DNA of 64,000 bases. Source: Rutstroemia sp. NJR-2017a BVV2. Taxonomy: Eukaryota; Ascomycota; Leotiomycetes; Helotiales; Rutstroemiaceae. Location: contig NJPS01000062.1 of NCBI GenBank assembly GCA_002946415.1, forward strand, positions 248,001 to 312,000. Reading direction: 5' to 3'. The notes beneath the pieces are model-generated. The model was not told the origin of the DNA. It ran no database searches and worked only from the letters and a program-made list of their open reading frames with translations. The translations under genes and the position numbers were made by a program. Shown here piece by piece: positions 33,301 to 46,019 of the stretch. Within the stretch, counting starts at the first letter, position 1. Every line of letters begins with the position of its first letter.

Positions 33301-36300
33301 TTACATTTTCCAGCTTTTGAAATCTCACGAGGATATAACAACAGTCACAGAATGCTCAATCACTGTCCACGATCGGTGCCCTGCCGTGATAAATCACTTA
33401 CCACAGCACATCAAGACTCTGATTGAAGGTTACAGGAGGTTGTGTCATCTTTTAGAACCATCGATTCGAAGAAACATTCTAGCAGATCGAAGTGGTATCG
33501 ATCACACATTGCGTCGGCTCTGGAAAGGATATCAGCCAGGAAGTCGTTGGGCTGCCCTAGAAAAACCTCATCAAAGGTGGCTAGTGACTCGAACATCTGA
33601 TAAAGATGGCTACTCCCCAGTGACTATTCATTATGATACTTTAGACGGAAGCCTCCTTGTTAACGGAACGCCTCTCACGAGACTTCCGCAATCTTATGAA
33701 CTGCACACTACTTATCGGCGAATATTTGGGCAGGTATTGTTATTTCAATTTCAAACGTGAGAGCTATAGCACTAATCTTTGTATCCAAATAGAAAGTTCT
33801 AGATGTCATTCCATCAACGATGGAGGGAATGGTTTTTGAGACGCGGAAGGAAATTTTCGGCCAACAGGTACGTCCTCAATCCCCTCCCCGAGGTGGTGCA
33901 TTAACAACAAATATTCACGTGCTGAGATCACTTTAAGGTGCATTTTGCAGAGTATGGCTCTGAACTAATTATTCGGACTCGAAGACAAAGGCAGGTCTGC
34001 GAGTTGCTTCCTATATGCGCTTTGAAAGATGACTTTCCGAGATCTCTTGTGGAAGATTACACACATTGGTTAGATATCAACACCAGGTCGGTTGAATGGC
34101 GCCCATTAAATCATCCATGGACTTCTTCTCCGGATAACTGGCAGATGCGGGTTGATTGCCAAGGGACGTTCGTTCTGAATCGCGACATGCAAGAACTGAT
34201 AGACGTTCGCAGCCGCACTGCTAAGGCTATTGCACGAGTCTTAAGTCCACTGGAATACGCTGCTCATATCCACATTATATCGAACTGCAAGACAAGAGTC
34301 TTAGAGATTCACTTACCGCGATTGAAGCTTGACTTCTTCTTCAATGATCGACAACGTGTACTGGAGTCAAAGCAATTTCGCAGCATGGTAGTGGACGAGC
34401 AGCAGTCGTTTGGCGCATTCACTGGGCTGGTAAATAAGCTCGTCTTACGCGACATTGAGGGAACGTCTCGCAGCGTTATTGTCCCATATGGTAGCGTGTC
34501 CTTTGCACAAGATGGCCACCACGTACGGGTCACTATTGATACAACCCCGGCCATTCGCGTCAAGTATCACCTATACAGTATAGATAGGCAGCTCGGACGG
34601 CTTGTCGATAATGGCAGTCTTCAGAGTAGGCTTTTCAGGCTATATCTCCACGGTACAACGTCACATTGTCTAATTGATCGGCTTACCGGGCGGACAGGGA
34701 CCGAGGAAGCGCTCTTTGGCCTTGCAGGTGCGGCTACGCGCTCTTTTGTCGAACTAGAGCCTATTGATATTGAGCTGCTAGAAATGCTTGCCCAACTAAC
34801 TCCACGGCGTCAATTTTACCCAAAGCATTTACGGGTGATGCAGCAAGTGGAGTGGGCGACACTCTCCCCTCTTTCGCAGCATTGCGCTTTTCAGAAGCAA
34901 GTGGCATCGATTTTTGGCCAGGCCAATGCATTCCAGGTCTTTCAAGAACGACCCGTGGAGCCTCTGATTCCAGAAACACGTGGCGAGCAGTTCTTACTTG
35001 AAAGGGCTGCTATCCGTGACTCGTCTTTTCAAGTACACGAATTCGGCGCAGAGGCTTTCACAGCAAATGATGATACCGTCTACACCTCGCGGGATCAAAC
35101 TATCGATAGTGCAAGAGAGCTCCAGACCTGCCGCATTGCGAAACTCGTTGACTACTGGTCCGCGAATCTGACCATATGTCCACGACTGCTCTTAGAGATT
35201 GAATCGTGGGGTGGGGTGATCAAGGGTCCTAGCCTCGAAGACAACCTAATGATTGGCTTTGACCTGAAGTGGTTAGATGCGCCTACGAAATTCATGCCAG
35301 ATTACTGGTATAGCCTCCACGCGTTTCTCTCCCAGAGCATAGTTGAAAGAGACAAGTATAAGATTATGGTTTTCCTTTCGACTTTGGCGTACTCACCTCA
35401 CGCGAAGCCGGAGTTTATTCAGACCCTTCTAGCCTTCGCGACCATTCCTAGGCTTCGAGTTATACAGCCGCCAAAATATCCAGTGTTTCAGCTAGCGGAA
35501 GGCTACCAGCCAATACCGCAGAAGCTGGTCAACCTGGTGGAACAATACACACGGCCGTTTACCGACTGCGATGAATCCAAGTTGCCAATCCTACCTGAGG
35601 AAGAGTGCCATATAGCTGACGAGCGCCGAAAGGGGCAACATCAGATCGCGAAGGAGAGACAAGTTGAAGAATTTGTGGAGGACCTCGTGGCGCAATGGCC
35701 TAAAGCCAAACCCTCCATGCCAAAAAATACCAATCACGACAAATATATTCTGGTAAATGGAGCAGTAAATATTGTGTGTGCTTGCTTTCAGAACTGGCAT
35801 CGCAATGCCCAATTCCAAAAGTTCATCAACCAGGCACAGTCTGTTCTAGACCAAGTGCGTCCTGTAAGCCTGAATCTCCATCGTTATTCCTTCTCGTTAC
35901 CGGCCAGTAGATACGTTCCAAGGAGGAGATATCTTAGCTTCAGCGATCTCATAAAAAATCCCGCTCCATGCCTTCCGACAGCCGATCAAGAGTTATTTGA
36001 TCAATGGATTATTCGAGAACGTACACAAAGCACGGATAAAAGTAAGCTCACAGAAATCCTGGATCATCTTAAGTCTAGCCATTCTAGTGAGCATGAGCTG
36101 CAGTATGCTGAGGATTTGGAGAAGAGTTTTCACGCGCTATGCAAAGAAACATCCATCAACCTAAAACTGCCATTGAACTTCAACGCGCTGTTGGAATCAA
36201 ATAGAACGCAAGCTCAGAAGCGTGTGGATACCGTGTATCAGATGATCTGTAGCCATTTGCAGATTAGCCTATGTCATCTCGCACGCACAGCACAGATGAC

Positions 36301-39300
36301 ACCTCGTTTATCTCCTATCTCTGTCCTCGCATGTTTGGCAAGCGAAAAATTGGATATGCTTCCCTGTGAATGGAAAAAGACTTTGATAGAATATGGGCTC
36401 TCCATTGCGGAGCTTCAACGAGCTGAGCGTCTCCTGACGTCGGCTCAAAACACGATTGAGCTCTCAAGCGAAGTTGCAAATCCTGGCCATCGAGACTGGG
36501 ACCCATTGCGTTATCCAGAGTGGCTGCTTGTCGAAGTCGAGAATCACATCTTAATCCGTCCGGATCAAGCCCAAATCTCTCGAGATATGATGTCTCCATC
36601 GTTGGAAAAAAACTCTGTTATGCAGCTAAACATGGGACTCGGCAAGTCTTCTGTTATCGTCCCTATAGTTGCCGCAGCTCTGGCAAATAGAACACAGCTT
36701 GTGAGGGTTATTGTCCTAAAGCCGTTAGTAATGCAAATGTTTCATTTACTGGTGAAAAAGCTTGGCGGTATGTTAAACCGACGCATCTTCTACATGCCAA
36801 TCTCGCGATCTCTCCGGTTGGATGTGCGCAAGGCACGTCAGATCCGCGACCTGTACGAAGAATGCATGCAAGTCGGTGGAATCCTCTTGCTCCAGCCTGA
36901 ACACATCCTCTCGTTTGAGCTAATGGGACTTGAGCGACTGCTGTCTGGTGACGCAGAGCTTGGCAGCATCATGGTTCAGACGCAAGACTGGTTACGCGCC
37001 AATACCCGGGATATCCTAGACGAGAGTGATGAAATCCTGAGTGTGCGGTTTGAACTGATCTATACCATTGGCGAGCAGCGATCTCTTCAATTTAGCCCAG
37101 ACCGTTGGGTGATCATTGAACAAGTTTTGGGGCTTTTGGGTGACGCTGCGTCCCAGTTTCAAGCACGATGGCCCCATGGCCTAGAAGTGGTACCTGCTCA
37201 ACCTGGAGGATTTCCTAGGATCAGAATTCTTCAGAGCCCAGCTGGTAAAGAACTGCTAGAGCATGTTGCAAGCGAGTTGTGTGAAGTTGGTTTACCTGGG
37301 GTTCCTGTCTGTTATTTTTCCGCAAAGGTTCGAAAGGCCTTGCTCGAATTTCTTACAAATCCAGAATTGACCATAGCCGAGATACAATCACTACGAGAAG
37401 CCATACATGGTTCTGAGCTAATGAGTAAAGGTGTCCTCCTTCTTAAGGGCCTATTCGCCGATCGGATTTTGGAGTTCGCGTTGGAGCAAAAGCGATGGCG
37501 TGTCAACTATGGGCTTGATCCTTCACGTACAATGCTAGCTGTCCCGTATCACGCAAAGGATAGTCCAACAGAGCGGTCTGAGTTCAGTCATCCTGATGCC
37601 GCCATAGTTCTGACTTGCCTTGCATACTACTATGGTGGTATCTCAGATCAACAATTGCGTGTGAGCTTTGAAGCACTATTTCGATCCGATCGTGCGGAGG
37701 AAGAGTATGCGAAATGGATAAAGGACGCTCCTGGATTGGCCCCTCCATTCAAGGAAATAAGTGGCATCAACTTAAGCAATACAGAACAGTGTTCCCGAGA
37801 AGTCTTCCCAGCATTGAAATTCGCGAGAAGTGTTATAAATTTCTACATGTCAACAGTCGTCTTCCCAGCAGAGATGAAAGAGTTTCCTCATAAGCTGTCG
37901 TCATCCGGCTGGGATATCGCTGGAGAGAAAGCGCATCCAACTACAGGATTCAGTGGAACTAATGACAGCAGGTACATCTTACCACTGTCCATCAGCCAAT
38001 GCGACCTGCCGGCACAGCTTTCCACAAATGCCGCAGTATTGGACTGCCTGCTGCGAACTGAAAACTTCTTTTTGGACGCAAGCCACCTCTCTCCTACAGG
38101 AATCCTCGATGCTGAAGTTCTATTGGAGTTGGCCTTGCATTTAAAACCACCGGTTCGCGTCATCCTTGATGTTGGGGCGCAGGTCTTGGAGCTTCAAAAC
38201 GAGGAGATGGCGCACAAGTGGCTCTCACGGGTTCCAAAATCCGAAGCCCAAGCAGCTATTTTCTTCGATCCTCGGAATGAGATTTGTGTTTTGAGCCGAG
38301 ATGGAACAAAAGAACCTTTTCAGATGTCACCTTTCGCAAAGCAGATGGATCAGTGCTTAGTGTACCTAGATGAATCCCATACGAGAGGAACGGACCTTAG
38401 GATGCCGAGTAATTACCGAGCTATCGTGACATTAGGGCCTGGCCTCACCAAAGACCGACTTGTGCAAGGTATTAGTCCCATCTAGTCCTTGATTTTTGCT
38501 AATCAGAAACAGCTTGTATGCGTATGCGAAAACTTGGGAACGGACAGTCGGTCGTATTTTGCAGCTCGATGGAGATTCAGCGCAAGATGCGTGAACGCAG
38601 CGGCGGGAATTGCGATGTTATTGAAGTAGCTGATGTAATAAAATGGTGCATCGCAGAAACCAACTCCAACACAAGGAAGAGTATCCCATTGTGGGCGACG
38701 CAGGGTGTGCGACACCAGCGTCGTCAAGCAGTGTACACCATTGCGGCACCGCAAGGCCTTTCCAGAGAGCTGGTAGAGTCACTGCTTGAACGAGAGGCGC
38801 AGAGCCTTGAACAAAGATATGGGGAAGAACGGGCACAGTATGAGGAACAGATTTTGTCGCAGAATATGACAGACGAGCTATTAATGGTACGTAATGGGCA
38901 GCTCAATGAAATCCGAACCAAGTGTCGAGAGTTTGATATTGCGTCATTCAATACAGCAACATTGCAAGAGCAACAGGAACGCGAGATCTCTCCAGAGAAT
39001 GAACGTGAACAACAGGTTGAGCTTCCGCCAGCTTCATCACCGTTTCAACATTATGTTCATTCGGATGTACGCCTATTTATTACTCGTGGCATTCTCAAAC
39101 GTTCCTCAAACGCTTTTCAGCCGGCCTTTGAGACATTCCGCCGGACTACTGCATTGACGTACTATGACTCAAAAGCGTGGCCAGATGAATTACTTGTTAC
39201 AGTCGACTTCGCCAACACCATTCAAGCTCCAGATAGTCAACTTTTGGACTCTTTTTTGCGACCGGTGCATTGGATCGCGAGTTGCAGGGGTCGAAGTGCA

Positions 39301-39792
39301 ATCGAGTGTGTGGTACTAAGCCCATACGAAGCTCAAGAACTTCTTCCATCTCTACGGCAGTCCAAGGTTGTAACTTTGCACACGTATTCTCCGCGTTCTA
39401 GCGTGTCTATGCGGACGTTGGAGGATCTTTCGTTCTGCGCCATACCTGCTGCTCATGGACCCTTACCAGATCCTAACATCATCAGGCATCTAAACTTGTT
39501 TGCTGGTCAGCTATACATACGGGATTTCGGGGAATATACGATTCTATGCCAGTTTTTAGGACTATGCTCTCAACCCCCCGACGACAGCATTCAAGTCGCA
39601 TGTGATGGGTTTATCTATCCTGCGAGCAGAGCAAATTCGGAAAGTATTATGCTCCGAGCGTGTTCGTTCACGGCTAGCCCTGTGCAGTTTCTGAGGATGG
39701 TCATTGCATTTAGAAGAAAAGGGCAGAGTTTTGCAAGTTCACATTTCGGTAAGATATTGAATGGGCAGTTGGTCGGGAAGAATGAATTTTAA
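30315..39792 (+). CDS. Giant DUF6606-DUF3638-DUF3645 P-loop protein
   Basis: This is a five-exon gene for a predicted 3083-residue protein. Exons are 30315-30591, 30645-33733, 33793-33867, 33938-38468 and 38513-39792. The N-terminal 300 residues are DUF6606 (YIISHVFLPPKLPQKDD; HIRGQNAGLIVRK; GRLRRCFPGSAVAI). A conserved Cys/His segment lies near 600-640 (YRCRKCQLKATAKK, HEWPLPQ). DUF3638 starts before 2040 and holds a P-loop, MNMGLGKSSVIVP (GLGKSS at 2047-2052), followed at about 2175 by ILDESDEIL, which fits a Walker B/DExD motif. DUF3645 follows with PTTGFSGTNDSRYILPLSI near 2481. After the last intron comes ACMRMRKLGNGQSVVFC. Family members are sometimes auto-named ubiquitinyl hydrolase, but no protease motif is evident to me. 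An ATPase or helicase-like role is inferred. All conserved motifs are intact. Confidence 0.88.
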
Positions 39793-40589
39793 GGTAAGTC
39801 TATGACGTAAGATTACAAAGGCACCAGTTAATAACGAGCAAAGCAATTGGTGATTAAGCAATTGATTTCTAGCTAACGAAACAATTTTGGTTGCATTAAG
39901 AGAGCCCATCTTTCGTCCTCATCAATACTTCTTGCATATCATATTGATTCAAAAATAGTTGTTTTGGAGATCAATCACCTACAACTAGTTGGTATATCTT
40001 GGAATTGTGACAGCTGACAAGAGATCGTACCTCAGGTATGCCTCCATTGAGTTCTAGGGATCGTGTGAGAATATGGACTACAGGAGAGATTCACTTTATG
40101 CGAATGCCCTCATTTCCACTTGTCCGGCTCGGTTCATATGTACAGAAGTTCATTTAATTACTTTTGCTGCGCCCATCAAAAGGACCGATAAATGGTCATA
40201 TTTTGGGTATAAATAAGGGACCTTAAGGCCCAGTTAGTCAATAGAGAATCGAGCGCATTTATACCCACAGATCGCAGCAAACGTTTTCGGTGAATGATTT
40301 TGCAGTGTGTCCTGCAATATCCTCCCTATAGCTAGACATGGCATGCGAATACCATACATTCTGAACTCGTGATCATTTGACTTCCAAAACAATAATTTTA
40401 TTTCTCTCTTTGAAAGATATTTCAAAATCTACTTATATAGTACTGCATATTCGCTTGGATAAAAGTGGGTCTAGATTTGAGTCAATTTTAGTGTATTTGA
40501 GAGTAACGTCAGTGCTATCATTCCTGCTAAATAATCACAGCAAGGAGCGAAATCTCATTTTATTTATTCTTAAGATATTCCTCATCATC
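39793..40589. other. Intergenic, AT-rich
   Basis: No gene is recognisable. This lies between the giant gene's stop and the 3' end of a minus-strand pseudogene. Confidence 0.4.
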
Positions 40590-41451
40590 TCACCAATGCG
40601 GCAGGAACGTAGTCCAGTTCACATATACAAATGCACTAGTCGGCAATCTCCTCAACCCTATAAACATCTCTATTATAGTAAAGTCACCAGCAATCAAATA
40701 AAGCACAAAAACCGTTCCGCTTGCCCCGCACTCCCATGGCTCTGGGAAGTCTTCAGGTGTCAATTGTGGCTCCTCTGATCGTTCGCTACGCTCTTCTAGC
40801 AGCGCCAGTAGCTTCTTGGGCGTAAAGAGCTTACAGTACCAGAGTTCTAGTAGCTGGTTGCGCTTGCACACGGCAATGAGCTCTGCGAACCAAAAGATGG
40901 CCGCTATTGCAAACATCACCATTGTTGCGACGCGCCAGGCGATCTGCTCGCCTGGTGTTGGAAAGTGATAGTTCCATCCGAATAGGTGGATGCCATCGGT
41001 GAAGAGTGTAACAACGATCAGGATGAGCTGCCGTGTGCCGCGTAAGTGTGGAAATCGGTCGTTGGTAAAACGCGCGAGTGGTCGCTCAGTAGGGCCAGCG
41101 GGGGTAATTCATAAATGCCATGACATTAACCGACCACTATGGACCCATGTTGTCGACGAAGTCGAGGGGCGTCATCACATAAGGCTCCTTGGCCAAATCA
41201 CCTGCTGCTATGAGGATCTCGGCTGTGGAGGCCTCGATGTGGATCGGGATTGAGGTCATCACGTCGGCGAGTCTGTGCATCCAGGCGAAGAGAATTGCGA
41301 GACTACAAGTCGCATTTAAGACGGCTCCCAGCTCCATGGTGGTGATAGCAAGATGTTGTACCCGGCGTGCTGCGACGCTGAGAAGCAACCACGCAATCTG
41401 GACAAAGTTGATTAATTTAATCAACATGTTCGCCTTGCTTCTGTCCCAATT
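40590..41451 (-). pseudogene. Broken integral membrane protein gene (fungal multi-TM family)
   Basis: Read on the minus strand, this matches the C-terminal half of a large fungal family of uncharacterised integral membrane proteins. In order it shows DRSKANMLIKLINFVQIAWLLL, ARRVQHLAITTMELGAV, a PYVMTPLDF block, WSVNVM, GPTERPLARFTNDRFPHLRG, a second hydrophobic core (IAWRVATMVMFAIAAIFWF) and a C-terminal IIEMFIGLRRLPTSAF. It is disrupted twice: an in-frame TAG at 41137-41139 in the place of an expected serine/glycine codon region, and a frameshift near 41091-41106 in a C-rich run. The N-terminal half is missing or decayed beyond 41451. Downstream of the frameshift the frame is intact to the natural stop, so inactivation may be recent. 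Confidence 0.7.
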
Positions 41452-42172
41452 AAAAAGCTAAAACGACGTGGGAGACAGTCATTGTATAGAGCGGTTTCAG
41501 CTGATGTAGAAAGTAGCGAATTTCAGTCTCCGAATAGTTGAAAAATCGCTCGTAAGAGTCTATCGAAGTCAGCCACGACCCACAGTTGCGGTCATGATCA
41601 CCAAGCCGCGCGCTTCGACAATGACCCATGAGATTAAGGGCGTCAATAATGCAGCTGTGCCTCTAACATACCTTCGTAAAAGTACTCTAATTGGTAAAAA
41701 TGAAAACAGGTGAAGAAGAAACGAAAATAAGCAAAGTACAGGCAACAGTGATGGTCGGAATTTTGTACGCATATGCCACCACTGCCGAAAACGAGGATAC
41801 CTTCAATATTCATATTTAATTCTATGAAAAATCGAAACTACCACTTGTGACCCCAAATAGGACCTCATTTTGGTCAGGCAAGCTTAGCATATCTTCTAGA
41901 TATATTATATATATACACCTGTATCTCCTTCAACATGATAAAATCATATTTCGAAGGTATTGTGAGTTAGGATTTTACCCGTGCGTGCAGAATTCTGACC
42001 ACCACTCTTGCGGGTATACACCCTTGACCAGGTATTCTTATAAAAGACGGTTTGTGCTTTTCTTCTTTTTTCCCTTTTCCCCAATCATCTCCTCTGTGCT
42101 TCTTCTTTCCCACATTCTCCAGCCGATTGCCCGAGGACAAAAGTCGGCTAGCAAGGCACGTTCCTGCTCAGT
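41452..42172. other. Intergenic, possible 5' remains of the membrane-protein pseudogene and PAQR promoter
   Basis: Minus-strand frames near 41466-41630 are open for about 55 codons and may be further decayed pieces of the neighbouring pseudogene. The last 200 bases are T/C-rich and lead into the PAQR gene. Confidence 0.35.
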
Positions 42173-43291
42173 ATGGAATCCAAGATGAGACGAAGAGGAT
42201 CACCCCTGATTGACAGCACGGAGCCTAATCCCGACATCTCTGATGGCTCGACCCTACTACAAAAAGCCAAGACGCAAGTTCTGCTACTCTTCGACGAATT
42301 ACCAGAATGGGCAAAGGACAACGAGTACATCCTTTCCGGCTGGAGACCAGAGACGAATTCCTACTTGGAATGTCTTAAGAGTATGGCATACATCCACAAC
42401 GAATCTGGCAACATATACACTCATTTCTTCGCAGCCCTATGGATGGTCGTGCTGGGGTCATGGTGGAGCGGATATGCAAATGAGTGGTATCCGGCCACCG
42501 GGGCTGATGATGCGGTTGTCTTTTCTCTGTTCTTTGCAGGCGGCACTGTTTGCTTCCTTCTTTCGACCGCTTACCATCTTTTCTCAAACCATTCCCATGC
42601 AGCTCATCTGTTTTGTCTGAAGCTGGATTTCCTGGGTATTCTCACCGTCATTGCGGGATGTTTCCCGCCGGGTCTGTGGTATACTTTTCCTTGCGCTTCG
42701 CGGCATGTGAAATTCACGTACATTGCTGTGAGTGTTATTTCCACAATATTTTCTCTCTCTCTCTCTCTCTAGACGACAAAGTAAATCGTTAAATTCATCA
42801 ACTAATCCCCCCATTCTAGATCGACCTCACCCTCCTATTCTGCGCCGCCCTCCTCGCTCTATTTTCCAAAACTTTCCAGGCCCCTAAGATGCGCCCCCTC
42901 CGCGGATTCATCTTCTCCGTCCTGGCATCATCAGCATTCTACCCGATCATTATCAAGATCTTCCAAATAGGCTGGTCGCGCGCGAACGCCGAGTACGGAG
43001 CTTCGTTGTACGGCTTGACTGTTCTCATATATCTATGCTCTGTGACGACGTACGCGGTAAGCTTTTTTCTTCTTCTTCCGAATTAGAAACAAACTAGAAT
43101 GCCGCTAATATGCTTCGCAGCTACGGGTGACGGAGGCTTGGAAACCGGGAGGCTTTGATATTTGGGGACAGTCGCATCAGATATTTCATGTGGGTATGGC
43201 GGTGGGGCTGACGGTGCACTTTGCGGCTTTCCGCAGGGGGGTTGATCAGTTTTATGCGGTGAAGCGGGGCCAGTGCCCAGATCAAATTTAG
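42173..43291 (+). CDS. PAQR / haemolysin-III family membrane receptor-like protein (Izh type)
   Basis: This is a predicted 320-residue seven-helix membrane protein. Exons are 42173-42727, 42820-43056 and 43121-43291, all in phase 0. A cytosolic N-terminus of about 60 residues leads into the family's signature ELPEWAKDNEYILSGWRPET, then SMAYIHNESGNIYTHFFAALW and a first helix. Metal-site residues are recognisable: the LSTAYHLFSNHS histidine, the LDFLGI aspartate, and the last-helix pair in SHQIFHVGMAV. Yeast homologues (Izh proteins) affect zinc and sterol homeostasis; mammalian ones are adiponectin receptors with ceramidase-like activity. Intron 1 contains a short TC repeat. It converges with the SDR gene. 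Ligand and enzymatic activity are unknown. Confidence 0.9.
42751..42772 (+). repeat. TC dinucleotide repeat in PAQR intron 1
   Basis: About ten CT units (to ...CTCTCTAG) lie within intron 1; the true acceptor is later, at 42819, since only that one keeps frame with the second exon. Confidence 0.7.
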
Positions 43292-43855
43292 AGGAATAGC
43301 TTGAAAGTATGGTTGTGTATCTCCTATTGTGCCTAGCACCTTATCCTTCGTTTGAGTTCTACTCATTCTAGTATATTCATACCTTGAGTGTGTGACTAGG
43401 TGTTACGAAGCCACCGCGAGACCCTGGGACCTTGGGTTCAATGACTGGGTAGTCATAATAGAACCCTGTAGGTGTTATGTGATAGATCCCAGGGATCTGG
43501 CGGGGATCCAAGGTAAGAACGAAGGTCTGTATAATCGGATGGATTTGCTAAGTATATCGAGCTTCATACTTAATTCAAATCTTCATTATATAAAAGGAAG
43601 TGCCGAACTAGATCTATAGGGAATGGAATAAAATTGAATAAAATTGAATAGATGTCCATAAACGCGAGCTCTACCACTAAATCGCTATTCACCACTCCAA
43701 AGTCCAAATAGCGGCCCATCCACCTACATACACACCGCGATCAACCCTCCCAAAGTATCAACACCGAACCTCTCCTCCCCTCTCTGGTCCCTACCAACAA
43801 CTTCCTCACACACCAATACATACCACAACTGCAGCAGACGAAAGCTATCTCAACT
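43292..43855. other. Convergent intergenic region
   Basis: Contains the 3' ends of the PAQR and SDR genes. A 12-bp AATAAAATTGAA unit occurs twice near 43627-43650. No gene. Confidence 0.5.
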
Positions 43856-46019
43856 TCACTTCGAGCTGGAGCCAACCTTGGGCAAAAACCCCAACTCCTG
43901 CGCTTCTTCCCAGACTCTCACCCAATCATCGTACGAATCAACTGTTGCATGGAAGCCGAATTTACGTAACTGTGACAGAAGTAAGTGTCAGCGATGCCAT
44001 TCCGTTTGTGCACTTTTGCTGTGAATTTCTTGCGATGAGAAAAGTGCAAGCGCAAGTATCTCCATCTACACTTCTTCCTCATCATCTTCTCCCACCCAGT
44101 AAAATATCCCCAAATCACCAGCCCATACACAACAACGCACTCCAAACACAAAAGACAGAAAAGAAACCCCAAAAAATCACAACATACCTTATTCCCCCCC
44201 AAAACCACACTCCACCCCAGCGCCAGCGCCGCGTCGGCAAATCCCCAACTCGCCTTGGCGAAAACCTCAACATCCAAGCCCTCTCGCTGCGCGATCCGCT
44301 CCCACGCCTGCATGACTTTTCGCTCCGCAGCCCATGCTTGCAGACTGTTGCGGAGCCGGAGCTCGGATTTCAGGTGCGAGGGATAGGGCGCGGGAGTGTC
44401 GAGGGAGAGGGTGAAGGGGCGCGGGGAGGGGTCGCTGAAGTGGGCGGAGGGAGGGGGGAGAGGGGCGGACCAATAGGAGGCGAGGTGCGGGTAGATGCGC
44501 GCCCAGGTTGTGGTGTCACCGTTGAGGGCGTTGAATGCCTGGGTATGAGTTAGGTTTGGGAAAGATGGAATGGGGTGGAGGAGGGAAGAGGGGGGGGATG
44601 AACTTACTTCACCGGCGCATTCTGGTGTTAGAGCGCAGAATTCAGCAAGATGGCTATTGAGAGCTGCGCCGGAAAAGGTCTCGAAAGAGTGGTATTTGTT
44701 TTCAGTTCCTGTTATGCAAGAGATGATTTAGTCATTCGTCTATCCATTTATCCATTCATCTAAACCGAGACAATCAAGTGAACCATTCATCAGTGAGGAG
44801 AAACTGACCAGGAAATATAGCCGGCTCCCCAAGTTCCTTCTGCACCACAAAATACAATCCCAGCGCGATTCTATAATATAAACAAGGTTAGTATTTGATC
44901 CACACGGAAATAGACGAGTGGATGGATGAGATCAGAGAGCACGGCATAACTCACGCTAGATTCATATAATTCCCCTTGGCTGCGCCCAGGATATGCGATG
45001 GTCGAGTGATGGAGTAGGTGAAGTTCTGTTTCGGCGCGAGTTCGCTGAGGATGTCTTCTTGTCTGCACCGGAGGAAAGTTGTCAGTCGTTCGTGCCGGGA
45101 AGTATACAATGCCCACCACATCAAAAGCTTCCGCCATAAGATTTAGAGCTTCATTTTTTGCAGGTGCAGATAAATAGATAGACTTACGCATAATAGAAAT
45201 TCGGGATGGTCAGAACACGTGGGTCGTCTTCTTGACAGGGGAGGAGGCCGGGTCCGAGATGAAGTCCGTAGTTCTATAGGTGGGTAGTTAGCTGGATGAC
45301 TGTCGTGGATAGATGGATGGATGGATAAGTGAATGGATATGATAATAAGATATACCTTTGCACCAGTCTGCAGGACAATCCTCTCAAACGGACGATCCTC
45401 CATCGCAAGAATGAAATCCTTAAGCATTTTGCCTGCGAAATCGGGAATTAGGATAGTCAGCACGTTGGTCTTTCTTTTCCTCTTCCTCCTCTCCGACCTC
45501 CCACTCCCGGTCTTGTTTTCAAAAACGAAACATAAAACGGGAAAATGACAAAACGACAAACCGACCACAACAGAAATCCCATCAAATCTCTCCCCAAATA
45601 AAGGAACCAAAAAACCTACCATTAACCTCCACCATCTTCCCCTGCGCCCCCCACATTCCCTCATCCTCCTCCCCCTCCCCCTTAACCTCCATATACGCAA
45701 AAAAGAACACCGTATCCGCAGTAACCTCTTTCTCCCTCAACACCTTCGCAATCTCCTCTCTCCCCGCCAAGAAATCCACAGCCACATGTTCGATGCTGAC
45801 TCTCCCTTCTCCCTTTCCCCCTTCTCCTTGTAAACTATCAAGCACCCCCGGCCGCCCCCTCGAAAGCGCCCACACTTTCTCCCAGCGCTGCGGATACCCC
45901 GCTAGATGCCGCAGCATGTACTGGCCTGAGATGCCCGAGGCACCGGTGACGATTGCGGTGCGGCGATGGGGGGTGGAGGGGTATGTGGGGAGGGCACGGT
46001 AGATATTTGGGGTTGGCAT
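43856..46019 (-). CDS. PRISE-type short-chain dehydrogenase/reductase (progesterone 5-beta-reductase/iridoid synthase-like)
   Basis: This is a predicted 432-residue NAD(P)H-dependent SDR from eight exons: 46019-45620, 45432-45356, 45273-45188, 45062-44955, 44870-44809, 44708-44608, 44538-44188 and 43969-43856. Every junction keeps frame. The nucleotide-binding motif AIVTGASGISGQYMLRHL lies near residue 21-38. The family's altered active site is present: lysine in QTGAKNYGLHLG and tyrosine in IPNFYYAQEDIL, rather than the classic YxxxK. Later landmarks are ITRPSHILG, HSFETFSGAALN, AFNALNGDTTTWARIYP and a C-terminal KLRKFGFHATVDSYDDWVRVW. Fungal members reduce enones, often in secondary metabolism, but no biosynthetic genes surround this one, so its substrate is unknown. 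Confidence 0.9.

Noticed and set aside
30315..46019. A biosynthetic gene cluster around the SDR and giant gene
   Set aside because: No synthase, P450, transporter or regulator gene lies nearby; the neighbours are a PAQR protein, a pseudogene and gap DNA.
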